The notes under the pieces were generated by a model, which had not been told where the DNA came from, searched no databases, and saw only the letters and a program-made list of their open reading frames with translations. Shown here piece by piece: positions 21,761-33,680 of a DNA stretch of 64,000 nucleotides. The position numbers and the translations under genes were made by a program. Within the stretch, counting starts at the first letter, position 1. Each line of letters starts with the position of its first letter. This stretch comes from Maratus speciosus (Eukaryota; Arthropoda; Arachnida; Araneae; Salticidae), in assembly GCA_963932465.1 (NCBI GenBank), contig OZ010794.1, positions 214,099,748 through 214,163,747 of the forward strand. Reading direction: 5' to 3'.

Positions 21761-22974
21761 TTCAAATTATTACTATACGCAAAACATCATATAGCAAAAA
21801 ATTATGCATGAAATACCTTGAAATTTTCTGACTTCTTTTACAAATGTTTATTGAGGGAATAGATTACATCCATGATAACATATTAATTAGTTTTATAGTT
21901 ACAGTGACAAAGTTGCAACTAATTTTAACATTTTTTTATTACATCAGTACTTCAACTGCCACAGCATCTGAGATATAGATACTATTATAATAGTCTATGT
22001 CCAAGAGAACATTTTTCTTTTTGTTATGCCATTTAAAAATGCCAATAGATTGGTGATCATGGTTGAGTTATCATGTTTTGCAGAAATGTCATTTTTTTAA
22101 GTAATTTTGCACCTCTACCAAATGAATATTTATCGGTTCGAACCAGAAATTTCTTTGTAAAATAAGTTTAAAAGAAACTGAGCAGAAAAAAAAAAAGGTT
22201 TATGTATAAGTTAAACAATTTTAAATAAAAATTACGGTGAAAAATATTTTTATAGAACCTGAGTAATGTTTACCTCATTTCTATAGGTAAATAATATTTC
22301 TTTGTTACTGCTAAAATATTAATATAATTTTCAAAGTTTTAACCAAAATATGATAATAAAAAAAAATATTTTAAAGAGAAAATTTCAAAAAAATTAAAAA
22401 AAATCACCTCCCAATGTGTGTAGATATTTTAAATACGGTAGCTACCAAAATTACGGATGTTTCTATTATTATGCTCTATTAGCAAAATGTACATTATTTA
22501 ATGTTATATTATCGGCTATTTTTGCTTTTTAATTAATACCATCTTTACTTTTTAAAAATTGTGTTCTCAAAAATCTTAAACAGTCGACACCTATGGAATA
22601 GTAATATTTACTTTATTTAAAAGAAGACAGTATGCCATAAATAAAATGAAATTTACTCTTTAGAAAATGTGCAGAATGCGCACCACCGATATCAATAGTG
22701 TTTAGTTTGAATTACACATTTATGGCGTAGTTTCCAAGGTTCGACAACTGAACTTCACCGTGCCGTTAAAAATGTGTTTGTTACCTTGTATTTTCCCATT
22801 GATTTAAAATCTAATATAATGCTTTATTTTAATTAGCTTTCCCTGACATGTTTACAGAGTCATTTGAAGCTTAGAGACATTGGCAGAAATTTGAAAAATA
22901 ACGATGAAACGAATTAGAATTGTTTTCGTACTTGTAAAATTTGTATTGACAGGCGGGTCGTAGAAATTGATGGG
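21761..22974. other. A/T-rich DNA with a decayed P-family MITE half
   Basis: The only similarity I see is 22120-22275, which follows the P-family interior (TTCGAACCAGAAATTTCTTT, then an AAATAAAAATTACGG arm) without recognisable TTAA ends. The rest is featureless. Confidence 0.4.
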
Positions 22975-23192
22975 TAACCCCTTAACCTACAATGACGGGC
23001 ATAGCCCGCGTACGATAATCGAGCCAAATGTAAATTCCTTTTACCACAAAAATTTCACAGTAAATATAGTTTAATTTAATCGTCGAAATCCCATGAATAA
23101 ACAAGACGAAAATCTCTATCAAATTTTAGTGGTAGCTATGGATTTGCCAAACCGTGGCGCTGTGAGACGTAAATCGTAGGTTAAGGGGTTAA
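22975..23192. mobile_element. TTAA MITE, family M copy 1
   Basis: The right end reads TTAGGTTAAGGGG-TTAA; the left TTAA is mutated to GTAA. Palindrome CGGGC-ATA-GCCCG (22996-23008) lies 17 nt inside the left end. The arms share AAATTTTAGTGGTA-type foldback sequence with family K. Copy 2, inverted, is at 35267. Confidence 0.75.
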
Positions 23193-23236
23193 AAGAGTGA
23201 CGGATAAAATACGTTTTCCTGTATTATGAATACCAT

Positions 23237-23465
23237 AGGTGCCAAGTTGCCACTAATCCTCCGTAATATGTGGGTTAATTTAACCCTGGTTTAATACATT
23301 TCGTACCAGAATTTTTTTTCAGAGATGGAATTAAACAAGTTCTACGTAGAAAACTGGAATTAAATAAATAAAGATACATCAAATAATTTTTCTGGTTCGA
23401 AACTCTGTTAAACAGGGTTAAATTAATCCCCGCATTACGGAAGATTAGTGCGAGCTTGGCACCTC
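23237..23465. mobile_element. MITE family B copy 2 (uninterrupted)
   Basis: The termini are AGGTGCCAAGTTGCCACTAA and inverse AGGTGCCAAGCTCGCACTAA. The inner arms hold TTAACCCTGTTTAA, and the centre is AATTAAATAAATAAAG. Flanks TGAATACCAT and TGAATACTCAT are consistent with a ~10-bp duplication. A 74-codon frame on the minus strand spans it and is not coding-like. Confidence 0.7.
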
Positions 23466-24334
23466 TGTGAATACTCATATTTGAACATACGATGCACATT
23501 TATACAATTGTGCTCGAACATACACACCAAAAAAAGGTCAACTTCACATTTTCATAATTTGACAGTGATTGACCACGGTTCAGAGGGTGTTCGAGTATGT
23601 AGTTAACAAATCCATCAGAACTTTAAAAATGCATTTTGTTTTAGTGTGGCCATTCGGATTCAAAATTTTCTGATCGGAATTTTTTTTCGTTGTTTTGTGT
23701 AAACTATATTTTCTTTTATATATAAATGCTCAACGTTGATTTTTTAGGGTAATGGAACAAAAAAGTTTTAAAATATTTCTATCTAAAGAAAAACTCAACA
23801 CACACCCATAATGTTGTACAGAATGACGTATTGAAACCTTCACAATGAACCAATTTTATTCTGAACGGCTGACGAAATATATGGCAAAAGTTAACTGTTA
23901 TTTCGACAGCTTAGAAAAATAGGATACAATATAATATTTATAGAAAAAACTGAAAATATGAATAGTCATAATTTGTTATTATATTTTAGAACCTACAACT
24001 TATATTATAATGTAGAAATAAATGATTAACATATTGCCATCCCTATAACTACAATATGAACGAAGAATGATAACCCAAGCAAAGCCCGGTTTACCAAACA
24101 CTTTACACTTATACTTAAGAAAATACATCTATTTTTTTAAACTGAAGTGAACACTTTATATAAGCGGTAAATTATTTATTCACATCCACGCTGAAAACCA
24201 TTTCGGCTATCTAATCCCCAGTTTTTAAACTTTTTTTGTTTAAACATGCATTTTAAAAACGAAGGCGGTGAATCCATTACTTACACTTTAAAATTTTATC
24301 TTTACAAAAAATATTAAACATGCGAACTTTTTCC
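23466..24334. other. No recognisable feature
   Basis: A/T-rich sequence; no coding-like frame or repeat identified. Confidence 0.45.
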
Positions 24335-24543
24335 TTAACACTAGAACGGCGGCGAGGGGTCATTTTGACCCTTTCTGAATGAATACATGTCGATTCGAAC
24401 CAGAAATTTCTTTGTAATATAAGATTAATATATGCTGCGCAAAAATAACTTAATTAAATAATTTAAATAGTTTTAAGTAAAAATTCTGATGTGAAATATT
24501 TTTTTTTAAACTTAAGTAAAAATTCCCGCCATTCTAGTGTTAA
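24335..24543. mobile_element. TTAA MITE, family P copy 1
   Basis: This 209-bp element has TTAA-CACTAGAACGGCGG at left and CCCGCCATTCTAGTG-TTAA at right. Palindrome GGGTCA-TTT-TGACCC (24357-24371) lies 18 nt from the left TTAA. The core is AATTAAATAATTTAAATAG. Further copies are listed at 31065, 35872, 37361, 56092, 56298 and 61174. Confidence 0.85.
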
Positions 24544-25276
24544 GGTAAAACATCCTGCATAAAATAAAATAATCCAACTCAATATTCATGTATTTTAATT
24601 CATGGCTCTAACGTTTAATAAACATTTATCTTATAAACATAAATAATATTTTAAATTAAGCTTTTAGATGTCTGACAAGGGACTAACGAACAGCTTATTA
24701 GGAGAAAAAAAAAGATGTTTCTGAAGAATTTTTAGTCTCGTAAGATAAAACTTTCTTACGAATTTTATAAAGAAGTTTGAGGGGAAAATATGGTCATTAA
24801 GAACATAAGTTCTTTTTTATTTTACTGTTTTCATAAAAAGGAATACTTAAATTTAAAACGGTCTTTTCCAAAAAAAATACTGAATATCACTTGAAGAAAA
24901 AAATATATTGGACGTTATTTATCTTTGGTTAAGTATATTTTATTTGCTTCCTTTCATTTACAAGAAATTCTTAACAAGACATCGTTAAAGAATAGAAAAA
25001 TAAATCAGATATTAAGAGATCATTTCCTATTTTCATGATTTTATGTAAATACGTTGATGTTACCCACTTTGAAAGCAAACTCGAACAAAACCCCATAATT
25101 CTGTTTGACTTACGTTGAAACAGAATCTGAAAAAATTCGTTGACAAGAAGTTTAAACAAAACCTGATGCATTTCTATCTGAAACTGTCCCGTCACGAAAG
25201 TAAATTAATATATATTTTTAAAGTAATGATGGAAAAATATTCTGTAATTACATCTCAAATAACAGCTTTTATATTT
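24544..25276. other. No recognisable feature
   Basis: A/T-rich sequence with two overlapping chance frames of 65-74 codons on opposite strands (24971-25312). Confidence 0.45.
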
Positions 25277-25487
25277 TTAAGACTTTGTGGGGCAAGCAAT
25301 TGTGTTTTGTAATGTTGAATGCCCACCAGAAATGCTGAAAAAAATATTTTAAAATAAGAAAAAGCAGCAATTTTTTTTTAGCTTTTTTTCACCAAAGTTA
25401 TAAAAGTAACACTCTATTAAACGTTTCTGGTGCAAATCTTAACTAACATTAGTTGGGATATATCCCAACGCCCCTCAAAGGGTTTAA
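25277..25487. mobile_element. TTAA MITE, family I copy 2
   Basis: The left end is TTAA-GACTTTGTGGGGCAAGC; the right end is CGCCCCTCAAAGGG-TTTAA. Palindrome GTTGGGATATATCCCAAC (25452-25469) lies 14 nt from the right TTAA. Its outer base pair differs in a compensated way from the GTGGG/CCCAC form seen in other I copies. Confidence 0.75.
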
Positions 25488-25803
25488 AGAAAAATTTAAA
25501 TTCGCTCCCTCTTTTCACAGATCATTTCTCATGACATTATTTCGATAAGAAAAGCTATAAGGAATCTTTATCGATTAATAATATAGTATTATTATTAAAA
25601 TTATTATTATTTAGTTTTACATTTGCTCCAAACCTTATTCAAATACATTATAAAGAATGTATATTTGAGTAGAATTATGTGGATATCTTTGAACTTTTAT
25701 ATATGAACTTATTAAAATTAAATTTAGAGTAGAAAGATACATTATAATATATCATTTGATGAATATTTCTTAATAAAATTCATTTATATATATTCCTACA
25801 ATT

Positions 25804-25968
25804 TTATACTTTGTTCTCATAGCCCAAATCATAACTGAGCAAGCCTTCAGCCATCTTTGAATCATTATTCTTAATAGCATTCGAAATGGCTGGAAAAATT
25901 GCATTGATTATCATCTGAAAGAAGAATCTGTGCATTCCTTTAATTCTTTGCCTCTTTTCACAAATCAT
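25804..25968 (-). CDS. 54-codon open frame in one array unit, doubtful
   Basis: Here the conserved landmark is part of a minus-strand frame starting MICEKRQRIKGMHRFFFQMI and including AISNAIKNNDSKMAEGLLSY. Other units translate similarly over QMIINAICQSISTRIKNNDS but have stops upstream (26.5, 26.9 kb), a 7-bp insertion (27.4 kb) or stops inside (39.1, 43.6 kb). The pattern could be the relic of a duplicated exon or simply a conserved non-coding repeat. I recognise no domain. Confidence 0.15.
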   Translation of the reverse strand: MICEKRQRIKGMHRFFFQMIINAIFPAISNAIKNNDSKMAEGLLSYDLGYENKV

Positions 25969-26134
25969 TTCTCACAGCCTTATTTCAATACGAAAAGCTC
26001 CAAGGGATCTTTATAGATTTAATACAAATATAATAATAATATTATTTATTTATTATTCCAAACTTCAATGAAATTCATTGTATAGAGTATTATTTGAGAA
26101 GAATTATATGAATTTCTTTGAACTATTCTGCATT

Positions 26135-26354
26135 ATGAACTTTTTAATTCTTTGAGAGGCATGTAATTGTATTTCTGTTATGTCGAATTTACACTGGAAT
26201 CTTCAAAAAAGTTTATCGCAAAATAAGGAAAAGCAATTTTGGGACTTTTTCCACCAAAGTTAGAAGAGTAAAATTTAGTAATATATATATATATATTTTT
26301 TTTTTTTTTCTGTTGGAAATATTCATTAATCGTAGATGGCCCTCACGGGATTAA
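26135..26354. mobile_element. TTAA MITE, family I copy 3, decayed
   Basis: The left end TTAA-TTCTTTGAGAGGC and right end GCCCTCACGGGA-TTAA are recognisable. A (TA)n-(T)n expansion at 26279-26309 interrupts the right half, and the palindrome is lost. Confidence 0.6.
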
Positions 26355-27150
26355 AATGAAAACAAATCAAATTTATACATGAAATATACATTATAAAATT
26401 TCATTTGATGAATATTTTTTAATAAAATTAATTGTTATATGTTACAATAATTTTGTTCTCCGTTCTCATAGAGGAAATTATAATTGCCAGCTTTAAATTA
26501 TCATTCTTAATACGAGTCGAAATGAATTGACAAATTGCGTTGATTATCTTCTGAAAGAAGCAACAGAGTGCACATTCTTTTACTTATTTCCCCCCTTTCA
26601 CAGAAACTTTCTCACTGCCTTATTTCAATACTAAAATCTCCTGGGAATCTCTATCGATGTATATAATAAGAACATTATTTTTTTTCTTTTACTTTTTTTT
26701 TCAAACTCCACTTAAATCTATTATATAGAATATTTATTTAAGTAGAATTATGTGGATTCCTTACAGCAATTATGTATATAAGACAAATTAAATTTATACT
26801 AAAAAGGTATAATATAATATTATTTTTAATGATTATTTATCAATAAAATTAATTTTTATCTGTTGCGATAATTTTTTTCTTTGTTCTCATAGAGGAAGTC
26901 ATAACTTCCAGCTTTGCATCATCATTCTTAATGCGAGTCGAAATAGATTGACAAATCGCATTGATTATCATTTGAAAGAAACGACAGACTGTACATTCTT
27001 TTAATTATTTCCCTCTTTTCACAGAACATTTCTCACAGCCGTATAAGAAAATCTCCAGGGAATCTTTATCGATTTATATAATAGTATTATTATTATTATT
27101 TTACTTTGTTTCCCCAAACTCCACTTTAATCCATTATATCGAATATTTAT

Positions 27151-27316
27151 TTAACCGTTTGAAGGGCAATCAATTGCGTTTGTGTAATGCTCAATTCCCG
27201 TCAGAAATTTGGAAAAAATTTATTCCTAAATAAGGAAAAGCAATTTCTCACTTGTTTTCCCTCAAAGTTATAAAAGTAAAACCTAGTTAAAAGTTTCCGA
27301 TGCGAATCTTAATTAA
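27151..27316. mobile_element. TTAA MITE, family I copy 4, right end deleted
   Basis: It starts TTAA-CCGTTTGAAGGGC and follows family I up to CTTAATTAA, where it meets host sequence GTAGAATTATGTG directly. Compared with other copies about 45 bp of the right end are missing, with a TTAA retained at the junction. The unoccupied host site TATTTATTTAAGTAGAATTA is present at 26729-26748. Confidence 0.65.
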
Positions 27317-27674
27317 GTAGAATTATGTGCATTCCTTTGAACAGTTATAATCTGTTACAATAATTTTGTTCTTTGTTGTCATAGAGGAATTCATAACTGC
27401 CAGCTTTGAATCATCGTTCTTGATACTAGTCGAAATGGATTGACAAATCGCGTTGATTATCTATCATCTTCTGAAAGAAGCGACAATCTGCGCATTATTT
27501 TAATTATTTCCCTCTTGTCACTGATCATTCTTGACAGCATTATTTCAATAAGATAATCTCCAAGTAATCGTTATCGATTTATATTATATATATTTTTATT
27601 ATAATTTTTTTAATTTTCTTTTTTTTTTCAAACTTTACTGAAATCCCTTACGTAGAATATTTATTTGAGTAGAA

Positions 27675-27840
27675 CAGGCTTCGTACGGATCCTGAATTTC
27701 CAGACCAGAAAATATTTCGGTACCAGTATTTTCTTGTAGATAGTGTCTGAAATTTCGCACCTTTCAACTAGATTTATTTTTTAATTTAAAAAAAATACTG
27801 ATATTTTGCCTGGAAAATGACAAGACCCGTGCGAACCTTG
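27675..27840. mobile_element. hAT-like MITE, family N copy 1
   Basis: Termini are CAGGCTTCGTACGGATC and inverse CAAGGTTCGCACGGGTC. Long complementary arms include GGTACCAGTATTTTCTTGTA. It is inserted in an array unit between GAGTAGAA and AAATTATGTGG. CAGGG-type ends suggest hAT. Confidence 0.6.
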
Positions 27841-28217
27841 CAAAATTATGTGGATTTCTTTATATTATAAACTTTTTAAGTGGAAGACAAATCAAATTTA
27901 TTCTATTTGATACGCTATAATATTTCATTTAAGAATATCTACCCTATTAAGATCCGTACGAGTATGTATGTAACCTCAAAAACTCGAAAACCACAGGGCG
28001 CAGGGTTACGACATTTGGCTCACGGGTTGCTGGTAAGAGGCCAATGAACGATTGGGGTAAAAATTAGAAAATCTAAATAGATGTTTTATTTTATTTTATG
28101 TTTTTGACGAATTTTTGCATTTTTTATGTTCAACTCGCAATCGCGTGAGTTCTAACCAGTTCTAAATGTTTACTGGAGTGTGAGATATACATATTATGTA
28201 CATCACGCTGCAATACC

Positions 28218-28376
28218 ATAGCTGCCAACTTGTACGGATTTTTGCTACCACTAAAATTTAATAGAAAATTTTGCCTAATTCAATCGGCAAATTGCAGTGA
28301 ATTTTGATAATTAAATAAGGTAGACATTTCTGTTAAATTTTAGTGGTAGCAAAAATCCGTACAAGTTGGCAGCTAT
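28218..28376. mobile_element. Foldback MITE, family K copy 1
   Basis: This 159-bp element has nearly perfect arms of about 50 bp starting ATAGCTGCCAACTTGTACGG. Flanks GCAATACC and GCAATACT form an 8-bp duplication with one mismatch, which fits hAT. The centre contains AATTAAATAAGGTAGACATT. Confidence 0.75.
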
Positions 28377-28671
28377 GCAATACTAAGAAGTTGTAGCGAG
28401 TATTACGATAATTCTTTTACCTCACATGCAAAATATTAGCGATTATTTAATTACGCTTAATTACTACCTTTTTAAAAAAAATAAATCAAAACATTTTATC
28501 CCAAACATCAACAGAACTTTTTATTCTATTTGTTCCCATATTCCAAGGATATCGTTTTATCGTCTGCTGCCGTTAGCAAAAAGATAATTTTTCAAAATTT
28601 TATTTTTAATATTTGTTTTAGAATTAAATTTATGAACTTCGTAGCGTAGAACGGGTTAAACAGCTAGTTTC

Positions 28672-28892
28672 TTAACACGTTCACTTCCGCAAAAAGTAAG
28701 AATTTTCATATTTCTTCTTGAAAGTCAATTGCCACGACAAATTCTGCAAGGTAAATTTCGTTTTACTAATACAACGAAATTTCTGCCAATAAATAAGGCA
28801 ATTTTTTTTTAAATAATGGTGAAAAAGTAATAAATTAAAGCCACGAATATTATGCTACGAGTATGCTCGTAGAGTGGCAGTCAACGTGTTAA
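28672..28892. mobile_element. TTAA MITE, family V copy 1
   Basis: Its ends are TTAA-CACGTTCACTTCCG and CAGTCAACGTG-TTAA. The core AATAAATAAGGCAATTTTT is at 28789-28807. The palindrome seen in copy 2 (60702) is not obvious here. Confidence 0.65.
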
Positions 28893-29841
28893 TAAAATTC
28901 GTTTTATCTCTGACAATAATTTTGTTCTTCGTTCTCGTAGACTGAATCATAACTACGTAAGCCTTTAGTCTGCTTTGAATCATTATTTTTACACAAGTCG
29001 AAATGGAATAAGGATAAATTGCATTGTTTAAAATCTGAAAGAATCGGCAATCTGCACTTTCTTTTAATTCTAGCGTTCTTTTTCACAGATCGTTTCTCAT
29101 AACTTTCTTTCAACATGAAAAGCTACAATAGATCTTTTTCGATTTATATGTTTGTATAATTTCAAAGATTTTTTTTTTTCGTTTTTTCCAGTATCAAAGT
29201 TACAAAGTTACAATGTTACGAAGTGTTTTGGGGGTGTTTTAAATAAAATTTCTAAAGTTTTTAGGTATTTTTTAATTTTCTATAATTCTTACTTTTTTCG
29301 TATTTCTGCTGCATATTATTGAAAAATATTTTGTTTTATCCTTTTAATAAAACTTTTATCAAACATTTATATGTTTCTTTTTCTTTCACGCTCCTATTCC
29401 GGTAGTCCATTCAAAATGTCATTGTCTATTGATATTTTGATTGCTATAAATAAAAGTGTTTTTAATTATTTGAAACAATTAAATTAAAAAAATCTACCAA
29501 AGTATACTTTAATCCCATTTAGTCTACTCTGAAAATTATGTTTTCTAATAATATAGCCTAAAACATTTTGTAGATAAATGTAATATAGCCTTAAATGCAA
29601 TATCGAGCCTACATTGTAAAATATTTGTCGCAAATTTAACACTTATTCAACCGTTTTTATTGAAAAAGTTTACTTCAACGTACTTTTTCTCTCTGCTTCA
29701 GTGTATTTTTTTTCTATGTAGTGCATTGTATTTTTTTCCTATTCCAATCAATGAGAACTTTTATTAACTCTTTTAGGGGCAAGCAATTGTGTTTCTGTAA
29801 TATTGAATCCACACCCGGATTTTCGAAAAAAATAATAATTT

Positions 29842-29992
29842 AACAGAGATGAGATTTCCGACTTTTTGCACACCAGTATTACATTAGCAAAAAATCTGGT
29901 TCTTTTAAATCGTAAAAAAATTCCGATTAAATGAAATAACAATTTTTTTAACATTACACTGGTATGCAAAAAGTCTGAAATCTCATCCCTGT
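29842..29992. mobile_element. Short inverted-repeat element J (TA target)
   Basis: Inverted termini ACAGAGATGAGATTTCCGAC and ACAGGGATGAGATTTCAGAC are flanked by TA on both sides. The arms continue over CTTTTTGCAYACCAGT. TA flanks suggest Tc1/mariner-type mobilisation. Confidence 0.65.
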
Positions 29993-30109
29993 TTAAAAAT
30001 AAGGAAAAGCAATTTCAAAGGAACGAGCATTTTTGCACCAAAGTTAAAAAATTAAATTTAATTAAATGTTTTTTCTAAAACATGATTAACATAAAGTGGA
30101 ATATAATAC

Positions 30110-30463
30110 ATTACTGCCAAGATCTTACGCTTTTTTGTACCACAAACACTTTTAGTAAATTTTACCTTTATAAATCTGCCGATTAACCCTTTGAAGGGCG
30201 GTGATGCCGTCGCGGCATCACATAATTTTAATCCCTAATTGCCACATTAGCCCCGAAATTTTATAACAAACATTTCATCTTTATTAAGTACGCGAAAATT
30301 TACGTTTACATCTTTAAACATAAATTCTCCTGTACATACTGGTGTCATTAAATTATATAAACATTTTACGAATGCAAGTTCCTTGCTCCTGAAAGGGTTA
30401 AAAAAGGCAAACAATTCTATTAAATTTCACTGGTGCAAAAAAGCGGAAGACTTGGTAGCTATT
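30110..30463. mobile_element. Family K copy inside I copy 5, split by H copy 2
   Basis: The left arm TTACTGCCAAGATCTTACGC, TTTTTTGTACCAC and right arm GCGGAAGACTTGGTAGCTAT belong to K. H copy 2 sits at the TTAA of AATCTGCCGATTAAATAAGG, which is intact in the K copy at 35560. Confidence 0.65.
30183..30401. mobile_element. TTAA MITE, family H copy 2
   Basis: TTAA-CCCTTTGAAGGGCG is followed by perfect palindrome GTGATGCCG-TCG-CGGCATCAC (30201-30221), 14 nt from TTAA. The right end is CTCCTGAAAGGG-TTAA. Confidence 0.85.
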
Positions 30464-30491
30464 ATATTATATCCCACCGCCCTTCAACGGT

Positions 30492-30726
30492 TTAACCCAT
30501 TAGCCGCCGAAACTACAAGATATGAATCTTCAACTTTTTTTCTCTGAAAAACACACGCCACCACAAATTTTGAAAGTTAATTTTCCCTTTATTAAATCGT
30601 GAAAATTTCTGTTATTAAATATGGCAAATTTATTAATTCAAAATTAGTGGTGACATGATAGTTAAGTTAACCGTGGATATTTATTTTTAGCGTTGCGTCA
30701 ACGCAATACCAGCGGGTAATGGTCAA
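30492..30726. mobile_element. TTAA MITE, family GG copy 1
   Basis: The left TTAA is shared with the end of I copy 5; the right end is mutated to TCAA. Palindrome GCGTTG-CGT-CAACGC (30690-30704) lies 18 nt from the right end. The core is ATTAAATATGGCAAATTTA. Copy 2 is at 46012. Confidence 0.7.
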
Positions 30727-31064
30727 CTTATCTTTATATATAAAAATGGTTGAACGACTGGACAGTTTACTGCAACATTTTTCATAGTGTAGTAAGGGAA
30801 AATCGTATAATCTAGTTTAAGAAACATACATAAAAAATTTTTAAAGTATCCGTTAATTCGGATTTGTATTTCTAATAAATTATGAGTATTTCCTAAAAAT
30901 GCTGTATGATGTAAATCTGTGCAATGTATTATAACCTTTCGTTTACCTCATTAAAGCCGGTTGGCAAGAAAACTTGCTATGTACGGCGAACTAAAATTTA
31001 AAATTTGAATAGCAGTATTTTACTTTGGAAATTTTCACATTATCTAATCTCAAATTTTGAGTGA

Positions 31065-31865
31065 TTAACACTAGAAATGCCAGGAATTTTAATCACGTTT
31101 TATAAAAATATTTAGCACCGGAATTTTAATTTAAGGGGGTCCGGGACACATTTTAAAATATTTTTTATTTATTGAGTTAAAATTCTGAATTTTTTTTATG
31201 ATGGTTAACCTTATCATTTGTAAACAAAATCACATGATAAAACTTCTAAGAATTTTCTTTTTTTAAATTAAAATTTAAAATTTATTAAATAAGTGGGCTA
31301 ATTTAAAATCGTTATAACTCGAAATGTTATTTATAAAATTTCATTTTTTTTTCATTTAAATAAACAGAAACATATAAGTATTAATTTTAATTCAGCATTT
31401 CTAAAAATATTAATTTATAAAAAGGTTAATAATATTTAACGAAAAAAAATTAAAAAAAAAGTTGTGCAACTTTAAAAAAAAAAACATATTTTCAAAATTA
31501 AATATTTTTTTCAAATATGCTGAATCAAAATTAAAGTAAAGCAATTGAAAAATATATGTTCCAAGTTTAAACACTGTATCTTTAACGGTCCTCGAGTTAT
31601 AAGAATTTAAATATGAAAAATGGTGAAAAAACCTATGAAGAAGAAAAACGCATTTTTACAAGAAGTCGTTTCCATGACAGCCATTGCTCGAAAGCTAGAT
31701 TTTGAAAACAAACCAAAACGGAAAAATTAATATTTTTTGTTCTAATTCAGATAGAAACATGATTTAAATGTCATTTTAAGCAGGAAAAAACAGAGAGTTT
31801 TGTTTATGAAATAAAATGTTTTTACAAAATTTGAAAAATTTTGTGTCCCGGACATAAAACAGTTT

Positions 31866-31900
<35 letters not shown>

Positions 31901-31976
31901 GAAGTTTCTGGTTTGCGCCAAAATATATTCATATGGTAGCGGTTAAAATGACAGCTCACGGCCGTTTTAGTGTTAA
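31065..31976. mobile_element. TTAA MITE, family P copy 7, split by element CC
   Basis: The left part TTAA-CACTAGAAATGCCAGG and right part GGCCGTTTTAGTG-TTAA are P-family ends. The element is opened at an internal TTTAA by CC. A poly-T run of nearly 30 follows CC. Confidence 0.65.
31135..31863. mobile_element. Element CC with GGGTCCGGGACACA ends
   Basis: This ~730-bp A/T-rich insertion has left end GGGGGTCCGGGACACATTTT and right end, inverted, TGTCCGGGACACAAAATTTT. There is no coding frame. It may be related to DD (48351-49302), which shares interior phrases such as TTATAACTC. Confidence 0.55.
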
Positions 31977-33182
31977 ACAAATCAAAATTACAATGTGGAA
32001 AAAAACGGTGTCGAAGAATTAAAAAAGGCTCGTCCTTAATGGGTTAATTGATTTCAATAATAAATACACTTTTATTTATAGTAATCAAAATATAATTATC
32101 AAAATGTGAATACTAAAAAAGGAGCGGGAAACAAAAGAAATATGAAAATGTTTGACATACGTTATTATATAATAAGAATAAAGCAAAATATATTTTAATA
32201 ATATGCAGAAGGGAAAAAAATTGAAAATTAAAAATCATCTAAAACAATTACAGATTTTATTTTACAAAAACGCTTGGAGACGTAGTTTCTCTTATAAGTT
32301 TAATTGTACAAAAGCTTAAAAAATAATAATACAATAATTATATAAATCGATGGAGATCCCTTGTTTTTTTTCTTCTTACTGAAATGAGGTTTTTGGAAAT
32401 GATCTGTGCAACGAAGGCAATAATTAAAAGAATGCTCACTCTGCCGCTTCTTGCAAATGATAATCAATACATTTTGTAAATCCACTTCGACTCGTATTAA
32501 GAATAATTATTCGAAGCAGACTAAAGGCTTACGCTGGTTGAATTTCTCTATAAGGACGAGCAGGAAAAGTATTAAAAGAGGTAAAGGCTGATAGAGGTAT
32601 GATTTCTTTTATGAAAACGAACAACAAATGTATTAAAGAAATAAAAATGAATTTTAGAAAAGAAATATTCATTAAATTAAAAAATCTACCAAAGTATACT
32701 TCAATCCATAGCTGTGACCTTTTATGCTTATTGTACCGAAAAAGTTTAAAATAAAAATCCACCTTCTTTAACTGGCAGATTACGGGAATTTAAAAAGGCA
32801 AAATTTATTATAATTTTTTTTTGTAGTGAAAAAAAGTGTAAGCGTTGATAGATATGCTTTAATTGCATTTAGTCTATTCTGAAAATCTCTTTTAAAATAA
32901 TATAGTCTGAAAAATTATGTAGGTAGGTGTAAGATAGCCTTAGATGTAATACTGCCTACATTGTAAGACATTTGCAGAAAACTTTACAATCATTCAACCG
33001 TTTTTATCGAAAATATTTACTTCACCGTATTTTTTCAATATTCTAAAAAGGGAGACCTCTTTTTAATATGATCAAGTAACTGGTATCTATAAAAATGATT
33101 TAATAACTGTACGGTTTATTGCATTTTTTCACAGTGTAATAAGGAAAAATTGTGTAATTTAGCACAAGAAACATATATCAAA
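31977..33182. other. Array sequence including an inverted unit
   Basis: At about 32380-32545 the array landmark appears in reverse orientation (CTTCGACTCGTATTAAGAAT), followed by forward array sequence from 32685. This marks an inversion or a fold-over duplication within the array. There is no gene. Confidence 0.5.
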
Positions 33183-33349
33183 CAGGGTCCATGCGCTTCA
33201 TGGACGTTTTACCAGAACTTTTGTAAAGTAATATTTGCCTTATTTATTGAAAAGAAATCTATTTTCAGATATAACTACCAGTACTTTACGAAATTTCTGA
33301 TCCTGAAACACTAAAAATGTCCCCAATCCCTTAATGCGTACGAACCCTG
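33183..33349. mobile_element. hAT-like MITE, family N copy 2
   Basis: Ends CAGGGTCCATGCGCTTCA and inverse CAGGGTTCGTACGCATTA. Arms contain GTAAAGTA/TACTTTAC and the centre TTTGCCTTATTTATTG. Confidence 0.65.
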
Positions 33350-33389
33350 CACCCTCAGACATACTTTCCCAAATTCGCGGATTTTTCCC

Positions 33390-33597
33390 TTAACCCTAGA
33401 ACTACCGGAAATTTTACTCAAGTTTTATAAAAACATTCTACACCAGAATTTTTACTTAAAACTATTTAATTTGTTTATTTAACTTATTATTGTCTGATTT
33501 ATACATTTAGTTTGTTTTGAAGAAATTTCTGGTTTGAATAAATATTTTGAATGTACATGTCGGGTCCATTGGACCCTTCTGGTAGACAGAGGGTTAA
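33390..33597. mobile_element. TTAA MITE, family Q copy 1
   Basis: This 208-bp element has TTAA-CCCTAGAACTACCGG at left and GGTAGACAGAGGG-TTAA at right. Palindrome GGGTCC-ATT-GGACCC (33562-33576) lies 17 nt from the right TTAA. Confidence 0.85.
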
Positions 33598-33680
33598 TTG
33601 ACGTATATCTGTTTATTTTTTTCTCCGTTACAGGAGGAAAAATATACGTGAATTGAAGAAAGTGGGGAAGAAGTAAAAGT

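Larger units (their letters stand above)
29764..30495. mobile_element. TTAA MITE, family I copy 5, with three nested elements
   Basis: The left end TTAA-CTCTTTTAGGGGC and right end CGCCCTTCAACGG-TTTAA belong to family I. It is interrupted by J (29842-29992) and by K (about 30110-30463), and K itself contains H copy 2 (30183-30401). The right TTAA is shared with GG copy 1. Confidence 0.75.

Noticed and set aside
25804..25968. Repeated exon of a real gene family
   Set aside because: The peptide is similar between units, but stops and indels occur in most units, no splice sites line up consistently and no domain is recognised; kept only as a low-confidence feature and an open question.
33562..33577. 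GGGTCCATTGGACCC as a transcription terminator or regulatory operator
   Set aside because: It recurs at the same place in every Q-family MITE and is better explained as an element-internal site; no gene ends there.
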